From Hepsetus odoe (Eukaryota > Chordata > Actinopteri > Characiformes > Hepsetidae), in contig CM029386.1 of the NCBI GenBank assembly GCA_017165825.1, forward strand, positions 20,634,566 through 20,698,565: a DNA stretch of 64,000 nt, given 5' to 3'. Positions 49,436 to 59,200 of the stretch are shown here, piece by piece (positions within the stretch are counted from its first letter, which is position 1; the number at the start of each line of letters is the position of its first letter). The position numbers and the translations under genes are program-made. The notes under the pieces are model-generated. The model had not been told where the DNA came from, ran no database searches, and worked only from the letters and a program-made list of their open reading frames with translations.

Positions 49436-50469
49436 GTTTTATTTTAAAAGAAACAGTGCCAAATATCACGCCGTCACACCAACAAGTGAAGAAATCGAGG
49501 CCCGTTATTTAACATTATTAGCTATTCAAATATGCAACCATGCAAAAGAAGCCACAAAAGTCATGCAAAAAAAAAAAAAAAACTGAAACACAGAACGTTT
49601 GTTTAAAAGAAACATTGTAGGATTACAGTAACTTTTAAAAAAACATTTAAAAGAGTTATTTTTCCATCAAACACAGTGGATTCACAATGAATCTTACAGC
49701 CTTTGTTTAACAGGTCTTGTTCTTTCACTTTAAAGTCTGTAAAGCGAATGACTTTCTTTTTTCCATTCCAGTCAAAAAACAAACAAACAAACAAACAAAC
49801 AAAAAAACAGAATTATGTTTAAGCCAGAATTGCACCTGTGAATACAAGCTTGTTATTAGAGAGATACCTTCAAAAAAATAAATACAAAAGTACACACAGA
49901 AAACACACGAAAGAGAAGAAAAACCACTCGTGAAAACGTGCGTCTACACCACAAAGTGCGCTCGCTATTAAGTGTTATCAAGCATGCGTTTCAAACAGAA
50001 GTGTCCCAAACAAACTGTACTCGCAGGCCATTTTTGGGTCTTGTCCTCAAGGATGAACTTTTAGGACACCAATCACGAAACACGTTAAAAGCACGGCAGA
50101 CACTGAAAACAGCGCTTCTGAGAAGGTACACGATTCAAATGTGGCAGGAGACATAATTTCCACGCGAGTACAGCGTGTCGCACCGTATCATGACAGAACA
50201 AACGCTTAAAAGCATTACAGGTAAAAGGTTAACACTAAAAGAGGCAGAAGCAAAGATTTTAGGAAACAAAACTCTAAAAAAACACCTTTTCTCCCACGTT
50301 TTTTGGCCATCAGCTGTTTAGTTATGGGGCAACGGCTTTTTTCTCGCCTTACTTTTTTTGGTTTTCATGTCCTGCTCATGATCTTTTTTCATGTTCCGGT
50401 CAGGCTTTTACCAGGTTACTTTACCCAGAGACTAGCTTTGTCCAGCAGAACCTGAGGGGACATTCCCGT
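49436..50469 (-). other. nanos3 3' UTR candidate
   Basis: Minus-strand AATAAA (TTTATT on plus at 49438-49443) could end the nanos3 message about 1 kb past its stop. On the gene strand it contains GCACTTT at 49959-49953 and a TTTG tetranucleotide run at about 49805-49783. These resemble the miR-430 hexamer and the U-rich Dnd1-type sites described for zebrafish nanos. Function is inferred. Confidence 0.5.
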
Positions 50470-53400
50470 TCACTTCTGCTGTTTCCGGTCTTTCTCCAGG
50501 GGCGTGGCGTAAACAGAGCAGTAGGTTTTGTCCACTAGTGGACAGAAGCGGAGGGTGTGTGCTTGCGCCCCTGTAGCCCCGCACTGTGGGCATGAATACT
50601 GGCGTAAATAAGGACATATAACTCTGCCGCTGTGATCTTTCAGTCGGTGGGAGGAGAACACACTCTCCGCCTCGCCGTTGTGCTTGCAGAACCCGCACTG
50701 CTGCTGGCGAGGCAGCTTCTGCTCTGTGCTGCTTGGAGACTCCGAGCAGTTAGACACGGCTTGCTGAGCCGCTTTGGCTGACGGGGACATCCCGTGCAAA
50801 CCACGCATGATGCTCTTTGACTTCAGTGGATCACTGGAAGGCTTCTCGTCCTGCCAGGATAGGGACAGTTTCCGGTTAAACCTGGAAGCACTAGCCTGTG
50901 ACATCAAATTATTCCCTGAAGGTCGCTCGTCCTCCTTGGCTGGAGTGGACCTCCAGTGGTTACCGGAAGCACTATCTGGTGATGTCAAGGCATGACTGGA
51001 AACCTGTTCGGTACTGATGACTGGAGACAATGGACCTGCATAGTCCCAGAGCGCTTTATACAACAAGGAAGAAGATGGTGATGAAGGTGGTGAAGTCCAG
51101 GGTGACAGCCGGTCCCATCTAGCAAACCCTGAGGGTTTAACTGGAGCTCTCCTGCTGGTCTTTCGCATCGCCGTCACCAAGTCTGCAAGGCCCAGATAGT
51201 CGCGCCAGAGCTGGTAGCATCGCTGCTCTTCGTCAGGGGGCGTCTTCAGCCTGAGGCGAAAGGGTTTAGAGTGAGCGTGGACACCAGCTACATTATTAAA
51301 CACAACATTAACACCAACAACAGCAATAACACCAGCTACAACGTTAACGCCAGCTACAGCATTAACACCAACAACAGCAATAACACCAGCTACAGCGTTA
51401 ACGCCATCTACAGCGTTAACGCCAGCTACAGCGTTAACGCCAGCTACAGCGTTAGCGCCAACAACAGCGTTAACACCAGCAGCAATAACGCCAGCTACGG
51501 GTGCTTTAACGCCAGCTGCAGCGTTAACACCAACAACAGCAATAACGCCAGCTACAGCGTTAACGCCAGCTACAGCGTTAACGCCAGCTGCAGCGTTAAC
51601 GCCAACAACAGCGTTAACGCCAACAACAGCAATAACGCCAGCTACAGCGTGCACCAACTGCAGCGTTAACGCCAACTACGGCGTTGGCAACACCAGCAAC
51701 GGCAATAACGCCGGCTGCAGCGTTAGCATCGCTGCAGCGTGCCAGCTGCAGCCAATAGCGCCAGCTGCGGCAATAGCGCCAGCTGCGGCAATGGCGCCAG
51801 CTGCGGCAATAACGCCAGCGGCTTTATTACCCGGCTACGGCGTTGGCACGGCGCTACAGCAATAACGCCAGCTGCAGCGTTAGCGCCAGCTACAGCGTTA
51901 CGCCAACTACAATGTTAACGGCAACTACAACGTTAACACCAGCTACAGCTTTAGCGCCAGCTACAGCGTTAACGCCAGCTACAGCGTTAGCGCCAACTGC
52001 AGCAATACGTAACTACAGCAATACGCCAACTACAGCAATACGCCAGCTACAGCGTTCGCCAGCTACTGGCGTTGCGGCAACTACAGCGTTGACACCAGCT
52101 GAAACTTTGGCGTAACTACAGCTTTGGCGTAGCTACGGCGGTAACGCCAATACAAGCGTTAACGCCGGCTACGCTAACGCCAACTACAGCTTTGACGCTA
52201 ACTACAGCGTTAACGCCAAATACAGCGTTAACACCAAATACAGCGTTAACGCTAACTACAGCTTTAACGCCAGCTACAGCTTTAGCGCCAGCTACAGCGT
52301 TAGCGCCAGTTACAAGCGTTAGCATGATTACAGCTTTAACGCCGGTGCAGCTTGCGCCAATTGCAACTGCGCCAGCTGGCGTGCGCCAGCTACAGCTTTG
52401 GCGTAGCTACGCTTTGGCGCTAACTACAGCTTTGACGCCAACTACAGCGTTAACGCCAGCTGCAGCGTTAACGCCAGCTACAGCGTTAACACCAACAACA
52501 GCGTTAACACCAACAACAGCGTTAACAGCAACAACAGCAATAACGCCAGCTACAGCGTTAACGCAGCTGCGGCGTTAGCACGCCAGCTACAGCGTTAACA
52601 CCAGCAACGCTTAATAACGCCAGCTGGCGTTAACAGCTGCGGCGTTAACGCCAGCTACAAGCGTGCGCCCGGCTACGGCGTGCGCCAGCTACAACGTTCG
52701 CCAGCACGGCGTTAGCGGCTTGGCTGGCGTTAACACCAGCTGCTTGCGCGCCAGCGCTACAGTTCGCGCCAGCTACCGGCGTTAACGTAGCTACAGCAAT
52801 AACGCCAACTGCAGCAATAACGCCAGCTACGGCGTTCCACGCCGCTTCTGCGTTAGCGGCAACCTGGTGGCACCAGCTACAGCTTTGGCGCCCAGCGCTA
52901 CGGCGATAGCTACGGCGGTAACGCCAAATACGACTTTGGCGTAACTACGGCACGGCGCCAGCGCTACGGCGTTGCGCCAAATACAGCGTTAACACCAGCT
53001 GGCGATTAACACCAGCTGGCGTTAACACCAGCTACGGCGTTACGCCAACTGCAACTAGCGCAGCTGCTGGCGTTGCGCCAGTTACAGCGTTAACACCGGT
53101 ACAGTGCGCAGTACAGCTTTGACGCCAGCTACAGCGTTAACGCCAGCTACAGCGTTGACGCTAGCTACAGCTTTGACGCCAGCTACAGCTTTGACGCCAA
53201 CTACAGCTTTGACGCTAACTACAGCGTTAACGCCAAATACAGCGTTAGCGCCAAATACAGCGTTAACGCCAGCTGCAACTAGCGCCAGCTACGGCGTTAA
53301 CGCCGCTGAAATACAACGCCAGTTACAGGCGTTAACGCAGCTTCTGGCGGTGCGCCAGCTACTAACGTTAACGCCAACTGCGGCTTTAAAGCCAGCTACA

Positions 53401-55479
53401 GCTTAACGCCAGCTACAGGCGTTAACGCCAGCTTCTGGCGTTAACGCAGCTGGCGATGCGCCAACTACAACTTAACGCTAACGCTACAGCTTTGCGCCAG
53501 CTACGGCACGCTTACCAAATGCAGCACACTAACAAAAATACAGCTAACAAAAATACAGCTTTAACAAAAATGCAGCTTCAACTTTTAGCTACGGTGTTAA
53601 CGCGCACAAATGCAAGCGTTAATGCCAGCTGAGCGTTAACACCAGCGATGGCCCGATTAACACCAGCGACGGCGTTAACACCAGCTACAGCGTTAACAGC
53701 AGCTACATTTTTATTAACATGAAAAGGATCAGGTCGTGGGTTTGAATCCTATACCATCTCCAATATTAACCACACCATCAACACCATCTCCAATATTAAC
53801 CACACCATCAACACCATCTCCAATATTAACCACATCATTAACACCATCTACAATATTAACCACATCATTATCACCATCTACAATATTAACCACATCATCA
53901 ACACCATCTCCAATATTAACCACATCATTAACAACAACCACATCATTAACACCATCTACAATATTAACCACTTCATTAACACCATCTACAATATTAACCA
54001 CATCAACACCATCTACAATATTGACCACATCATCAACACCATTTACAATATTAACCACATCATTAACAACAACCACATCATTAACACCATTTACAATATT
54101 AACCACATCATCAACACCATCTCCAATATTAACCACATCATTAACACCATCTACAATATTAACCACTTCATTAACACCATCTACAATATTAACCACATCA
54201 ACACCATCTACAATATTGACCACATCATTAACACCATCTACAATATTGACCACATCATTAACACCATCTACAATATTAACAACATCATTAACACCATCTA
54301 CAATATTAACCACATCATTAACAACAACCACATCATCAACACCATCTACAATATTGACAACATCATTAAACACCATCTACAATATTAACCACATCATTAA
54401 CAACAACCACATCATTAACAACATCTACAATATTAACCACTTCCTTAACACCATCTACAATATTAACCACTTCATTAACAACCACATCATTAACACCATC
54501 TACAATATTGACCACATCATTAACACCATCTACAATATTGACCACATCATTAACAACCACATCATCAACACCATCTACAATTTTGACAACATCATTAACA
54601 CCATCTACAATATTAATCACATCATTAACAACAACCACATCATTAACACAATCTACAATATTAACCACTTCATTAACACCATCTACATCATTAACACCAT
54701 CTACAATATTAACCACATCATTAACAACCACTTCATTAACACCATCTACAATATTAACCACATCATTAACACCATCTACAATATTAACCACATCATCAAC
54801 ACCATCTACAATATTAATCACATCATTAACACCATCTACAGTTGTAACCACATCATTAACACCATCTACAATATTAGCCACATCATTAACACCATCTACA
54901 ATATTAATCACATCATTAACAACAACCACATCATTAACACCATCTACAATATTAACCACTTCATTAACACCACCTACAATATTAACCACTTCTGTAACCC
55001 ACATCATCACAAACACTGAACATCATAAACAGGAGTCGCTGGAAAGCCCACGCGCTGTGCACGCGCCGCGCGCACGCCCGCCAATGTGTGCGTGTGTCTG
55101 CGCCAAGCTGGGATTAGGCGCTCAATCAGCTTCCTGGCAAGCTGGAGGCGGAGGAGCGCGCGTCTGAAACCGGACCATCCATCCATTATCTGCCGCTTGT
55201 CCCAAACGGGGTCGCGGGGGAGTGCGTCCAACCACAGGGCGCACACAGGGCGAGGGACGCACCCTGGACCCTGGACCATCGCAGGGAGGAGCGAGACGGG
55301 GACCTCAAGGTACCTCAGGGCAACCCACTGGGAAGGGGTTCGAACCCCTGATTCTCCAATCACGAGGCCAACGCCCTAACCACTAGGCCACCGCTGCCCC
55401 GCTTGAAACCGGACCGATGTTTATTATTGTGTATTAAAGCGCGCACTGACCTCCTCGCGTTCTCGCCTCCTCCCTCCAT
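50470..55479 (-). CDS. nanos3: Nanos3 germ-cell RNA-binding zinc finger protein
   Basis: Nanos proteins repress target mRNAs with Pumilio and recruit CCR4-NOT; Nanos3 maintains primordial germ cells. My model has exon 1 at 55479-55451 (29 nt, MEGGGENAR plus two bases), donor AG|GTCAGT, a 4,200-bp intron, acceptor CCTTTCGCCTCAG| and exon 2 at 51250-50470. Phases join exactly and give 269 aa. The N-terminal LWRDYLGLADLV (residues 24-35) matches the NOT1-interacting motif. The double CCHC zinc finger has C195, C198, H211, C222 and C230, C233, H241, C246, spaced x2-x12-x10 and x2-x7-x4 as in the family. The middle is Ser/Pro-rich. Exon 2 has no in-frame ATG before the NIM, and its frame runs open into satellite DNA to about 51675, so a single-exon reading would add repeat-coded residues. 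The zinc finger call is secure; exon 1 is inferred from splice and phase fit. Confidence 0.9.
51286..53715. repeat. 18-bp satellite array in nanos3 intron
   Basis: A tandem array based on gttaacgccagctacagc (18 bp), with variants ACAACAGC, GCGTTAGCG and CAATAACGCC. Because 18 is a multiple of 3, it stays open in several frames (VNASYS on plus, AVAGVN on minus). Units are regular at 51290-51670 and 52200-52560 but ragged at 52600-53050 and 53280-53640, where short deletions are frequent. Confidence 0.93.
53750..55018. repeat. 30-bp satellite array in nanos3 intron
   Basis: About 40 units of a 30-bp AT-rich repeat with core CATCTACAATATTAACCAC, and a recurrent shortened unit with AACAACAACCACATC. 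It is unrelated to the adjacent 18-bp array. The period again divides by 3, giving open frames of 427 codons on plus (TSLTPSTILT units) and over 210 on minus (VVNIVDGVND units). No protein is implied. Confidence 0.95.
55170..55302. repeat. Dispersed teleost repeat
   Basis: It contains CCATCCATTATCTGCCGCTT and GGGGTCGCGGGGG followed by CACCCTGGACCCTGGACCATCG. This is the same interspersed family as at 55868. It lies in the nanos3 intron between the satellites and exon 1. Confidence 0.55.
55303..55401 (-). mobile_element. SINE head fragment, minus
   Basis: On minus: GGGGCAGCGGTGGCCTAGTG, GGGGTTCGAACCCCTTCCC (a palindromic B box) and GCCCTGAGGTACCTTGAGG. Only the tRNA-like half is present. It is about 50 bp from nanos3 exon 1. 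Confidence 0.8.
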
Positions 55480-56117
55480 CTCTACACAGCGCGTGATCGG
55501 AGCTCATTAACCGGGGTTAAACCGGGGGTCACTACGAGGCCACGCCCATCTGCACCTGCGACTTAAAATTATTAAACACTTTTTCAACAAGACAGGCCTG
55601 CTGTTGGGTTTATTGAGTTTAATTATAACAAAAAAGTTTCCTAAACACTTCAGAGGTTGCACTGCTGCAGTGTATCCACCCTGACAAACTTTTCCTCCAG
55701 AAGTAAAACAAACAACAAAAAAAATCCATCCATACCAATTATTCTTTAGCAACTCCTGAAATGACTCTGAACACTCATGGCTCTTGTTCTGTTCTTTAAA
55801 AAGTTTAGCTTCTCATTTCAATACACTCTTTTAGGCATCTTTGATTACAAAGAAGCTTATGACACTCATTTTCTGAGCCGCTTGTCCTGATTAGGATCAC
55901 GGGCCGAAAGGCTGGGACACCCTGGACAGGTCACCAGTCCATCGCAGGACAGATACACATCTAACTGAGCATCTCCAATGCCAACATCGAAGTCAGGAGG
56001 AGCAGGCGTGCCGTCAGATACCAGCAGCAGAAACGCAACAAGTTTCAACAAGTTTATTTAGTATTTGGAAAAATTTAGACAGCAGAAGTACTAAGAACAC
56101 ACACACGGCTGAACCAG
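55480..56117. other. nanos3 upstream / SSX2IP-like 3' flank
   Basis: 55480-55570 should hold the nanos3 5' UTR and promoter and is moderately GC-rich. Another dispersed repeat copy (CTGAGCCGCTTGTCCTGATT, GGGACACCCTGGACAGGTCA) lies at 55868-55975. No exon is seen. Confidence 0.45.
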
Positions 56118-56208
56118 CTAATAAGGCCAGTCATCTGTGTATTTGTCGGTGATAAAATCTCTCCGTGGCTCCTTCTCAACATTCCCAAAGCGAAGACTGT
56201 CCACAGAC

Positions 56209-56249
<41 letters not shown>

Positions 56250-59200
56250 TATAGTGTGAGTGTGTAGTCGCAGAAGTAACTGAAGTGTGTGTGTGTGTGT
56301 ACCTGCAGGAGTAGCTGAGCTGCAGAAGAGAGTAAAGCTCTGGTGTGCTGGGGGTCATGACCATGTGTTGATCAGACCAGGGCGTGACCTCTGACCCCTC
56401 AGAGGAGGGAGTGACGGGAGCGCAGGGAGAGAGAGAGTCCGGAGCTGCCGGTTCTGACACACAAACTAGTATAAGTATATTCGTGAGGACTGTTGTAATA
56501 AAGTATTCTAACCCCCGGATATTCTAACCCCCCCCCCCCGTCTTTAAACTAACGAACAGCTTTTCTTCATCTTTCAGCTGCTCTCGTTCACCAAAGGAGT
56601 CAACCGTCTCCATTTCTCTCCATCCTCTGCATCTTCCACCTTCGTTAACAACTTTTCTCCTAATTGTGTGTGAGTGTGTGTGTTGGGGGGGGGTAATACA
56701 TACGTAGTTCTCCTAGTGCTGTGCTTTCTCTCCTGTTTGAGCGGCTGGTCTTCGTTATTGGAGATGTACTGAGGAACTGCTGCTTCAGGAGTGTGGCCTT
56801 CTGCTGCTCAAACACACACCTCTACACACACACACAGCCACTCAGTGGGAATATTGTGGGGAATATAGTGGGAATACCTACTCATTAGGAAAACTCATAC
56901 TCGGATCCCTCACTTGAGACACAGATCACATTATACTGGCTTGGTGGGAATCCCAGACACCGTCTGTGGGAACGTTGCCCAACAAGCAAAATAGAAATAT
57001 ATCCTACAATCAGCATACTCAGAACCCTAATGCTGCAAGCCCTAATTGCCTGGGGAGCAGTGATTGGGACGGTACCTTGCTAAAGGGTACTTCACAGCAA
57101 CCTACTGGTCTGGGACATGAATCCACAACCTTCAGATCCTTGTCCCTCTACAGAGCCCTCGCTGGGACCTCAGCCACATCCTAAAATTCCTCACCTCATG
57201 ACCCAGTCGGATTGCGGCATCTGTGAAAGCCTGCCGCTCCTGCTGGAAGCTCCGCATCTGACGCTTAAGCTCCAGCCCCCTGTCCTGAAGCCGCTCCCAC
57301 TCCTCCAAGTGATAGGAGTCAGTCAGAGCGTCGGGAAGAGGAGAGGCCATGTCATTCTGAGATTGATGGGGGGGTGGAAATAAAAAAAATCATAAGACTA
57401 GGAAAGGTCATTTTCCAAAGTGGAGTTATGTGGGGAAACATGGAGAAAAGGCGTGTCTTGATGAATGGGAGTACGCTTATGGTGCATGATGGCAACAATG
57501 GCAGGAACCTGGACCCAATCGTAACTATCAATCCCATGTGCTTACTCCCAGTTTAATATATGCAGGCAGAAGCTCTGGCCTTCGCCCTTTCAGACAGTAG
57601 GTGTAGCTCCCTCAACCAATAAGAAAAGGAAGCTCCTTGTTTATGCGAAGCCAGTGTTGATGTCTGAAGTCCGGCATGTCTATTAAAGCTAGGGTGCAAG
57701 TCACACCTCTCAGAAATAGTAAAAGAAGGTTGAGGGGGCTAGGTTATTGCTCATTTCTGTCTGGTAGCATGTTCATGCTCATCTTGCAGTTGATTTCATT
57801 AGAACATTTTGGCCACTCCAGAATAAACACAGATGTTTAAAGCTTATAGGTGATGTTTCCCCATCTCCAAGAGCAAAGTAATTTTTAAAAAGGGACGACT
57901 TTTGTGAACACAAGGCAGCATCACAACTAAACTTCAACCCACACACAGTGCAGCAATGGGCAGCCGTACATCCACTGGGGACGGTACCTTGGTCAACAGT
58001 ACTTTAGAGTAATCTATTGATCTGGGACTAGAACCCACAACCTTCTGAACATGGGACCTAGTCCTAATGAAATGAGGTGTTGGGGGGTTGGTATATGGTG
58101 ACCTACTGGTTTGGTATCTGAGTTTGAATTTCAGCACACTAGGTTACCCTTGAGCATGGTACCGTCCCCATCACCGCAGACATTGGATTATTTATGTGGG
58201 AGGACCTCCAGTAGCTGCTGCTGGACGCGGACCAGCTCTCTACTCTGCTCCAGTTCTTCTTCAAGCTGAAATAGGAGCTTCTCTTGATCTGTTCCCATGG
58301 CAACAGGGCCTAGACAATTAAAAGAATGCTAATGTTGAAAAAACTGAATGAAGGCAAATATACACATTATGCAAATGAGATCACGCCAACTCTATTCCCT
58401 TCCTTGTTACACAAATTAGAACACTTTTCTCATTCTGTTAAGTGACTAATTATCTTCACAAACACACTTCATACTCTGTGACTGCAGCTCCTGCAGCTTC
58501 TTCTGCACGAGAGTCCACTGCAGAACCACACCCCCTGTCAGATGATCGCCCAGTGACTGTTCCGATTGGACCAGGGTGCTGGGTTCCACTTCTTCCTCTT
58601 GTACCAGGTCAATTCCATCCTGCAGGGTCTGCCCACAGATTCAGAAAGTAACTTCACTTTGTTCACAACATGCAATGGTGAAGCTACATCTCAGCAATCT
58701 CCATTCAATCTGCCTACCCCTCTCATTCTCTGACCAGATGTTTTGATGTTTCATCATCTTAGTTGAAGAGTAAATGTCACCAGGCCCTGCCTGTGAGAGC
58801 AGCAGTGCTGCATTAGTTTGGTTAGTTATTCTACTTAGCATTGGATCAGTAAAGCTAAAGAAACTTCAAACATGTAGCTGATCTGCTGGAGGAAGGTGGT
58901 TGATTTTTCATTAAACCCTTCCTTTAGGTTCAGAATGATTTCTTGAGAACTGGGATTATAATTAGATCTTTCCAGCTTCCATTTAGCCCCTCATTTGGTC
59001 ACCTGTTGCATGTCGGTCCTGAGTGCGTGCAGGAGGGTAGTGAGGCTGTGGCGAAGCTTCATAGCCTCTCGGAGCTCAGCCTCCCTCCTCTCCAGCATCA
59101 GCTGCAGCGCCTGCTCTTTCCTAGAGAGAGAGGATTTCTAAGGATGACTATATTTTGGTTGTTCTAGATTCTGGATTCCCATCACTTCCTTTAACGTTAG

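Noticed and set aside
51271..52578. Several plus-strand ORFs reading VNASYS or TALTPATALT
   Set aside because: They are translations of the 18-bp satellite with frame jumps, with no codon bias, start context or splice support.
51286..55018. CRISPR-like array of regular repeats
   Set aside because: Units are contiguous with no unique spacers, and the genome is vertebrate. These are satellite arrays.
53736..55019. 427-codon plus-strand ORF with Thr/Ser/Pro repeats
   Set aside because: It is the 30-bp satellite read in an open frame. The opposite strand is equally open, and it lies in the nanos3 intron.
58641..58841. Minus-strand ORF upstream of SSX2IP-like exon 7
   Set aside because: It lies in an intron, does not fit the phase chain and lacks a recognisable motif.
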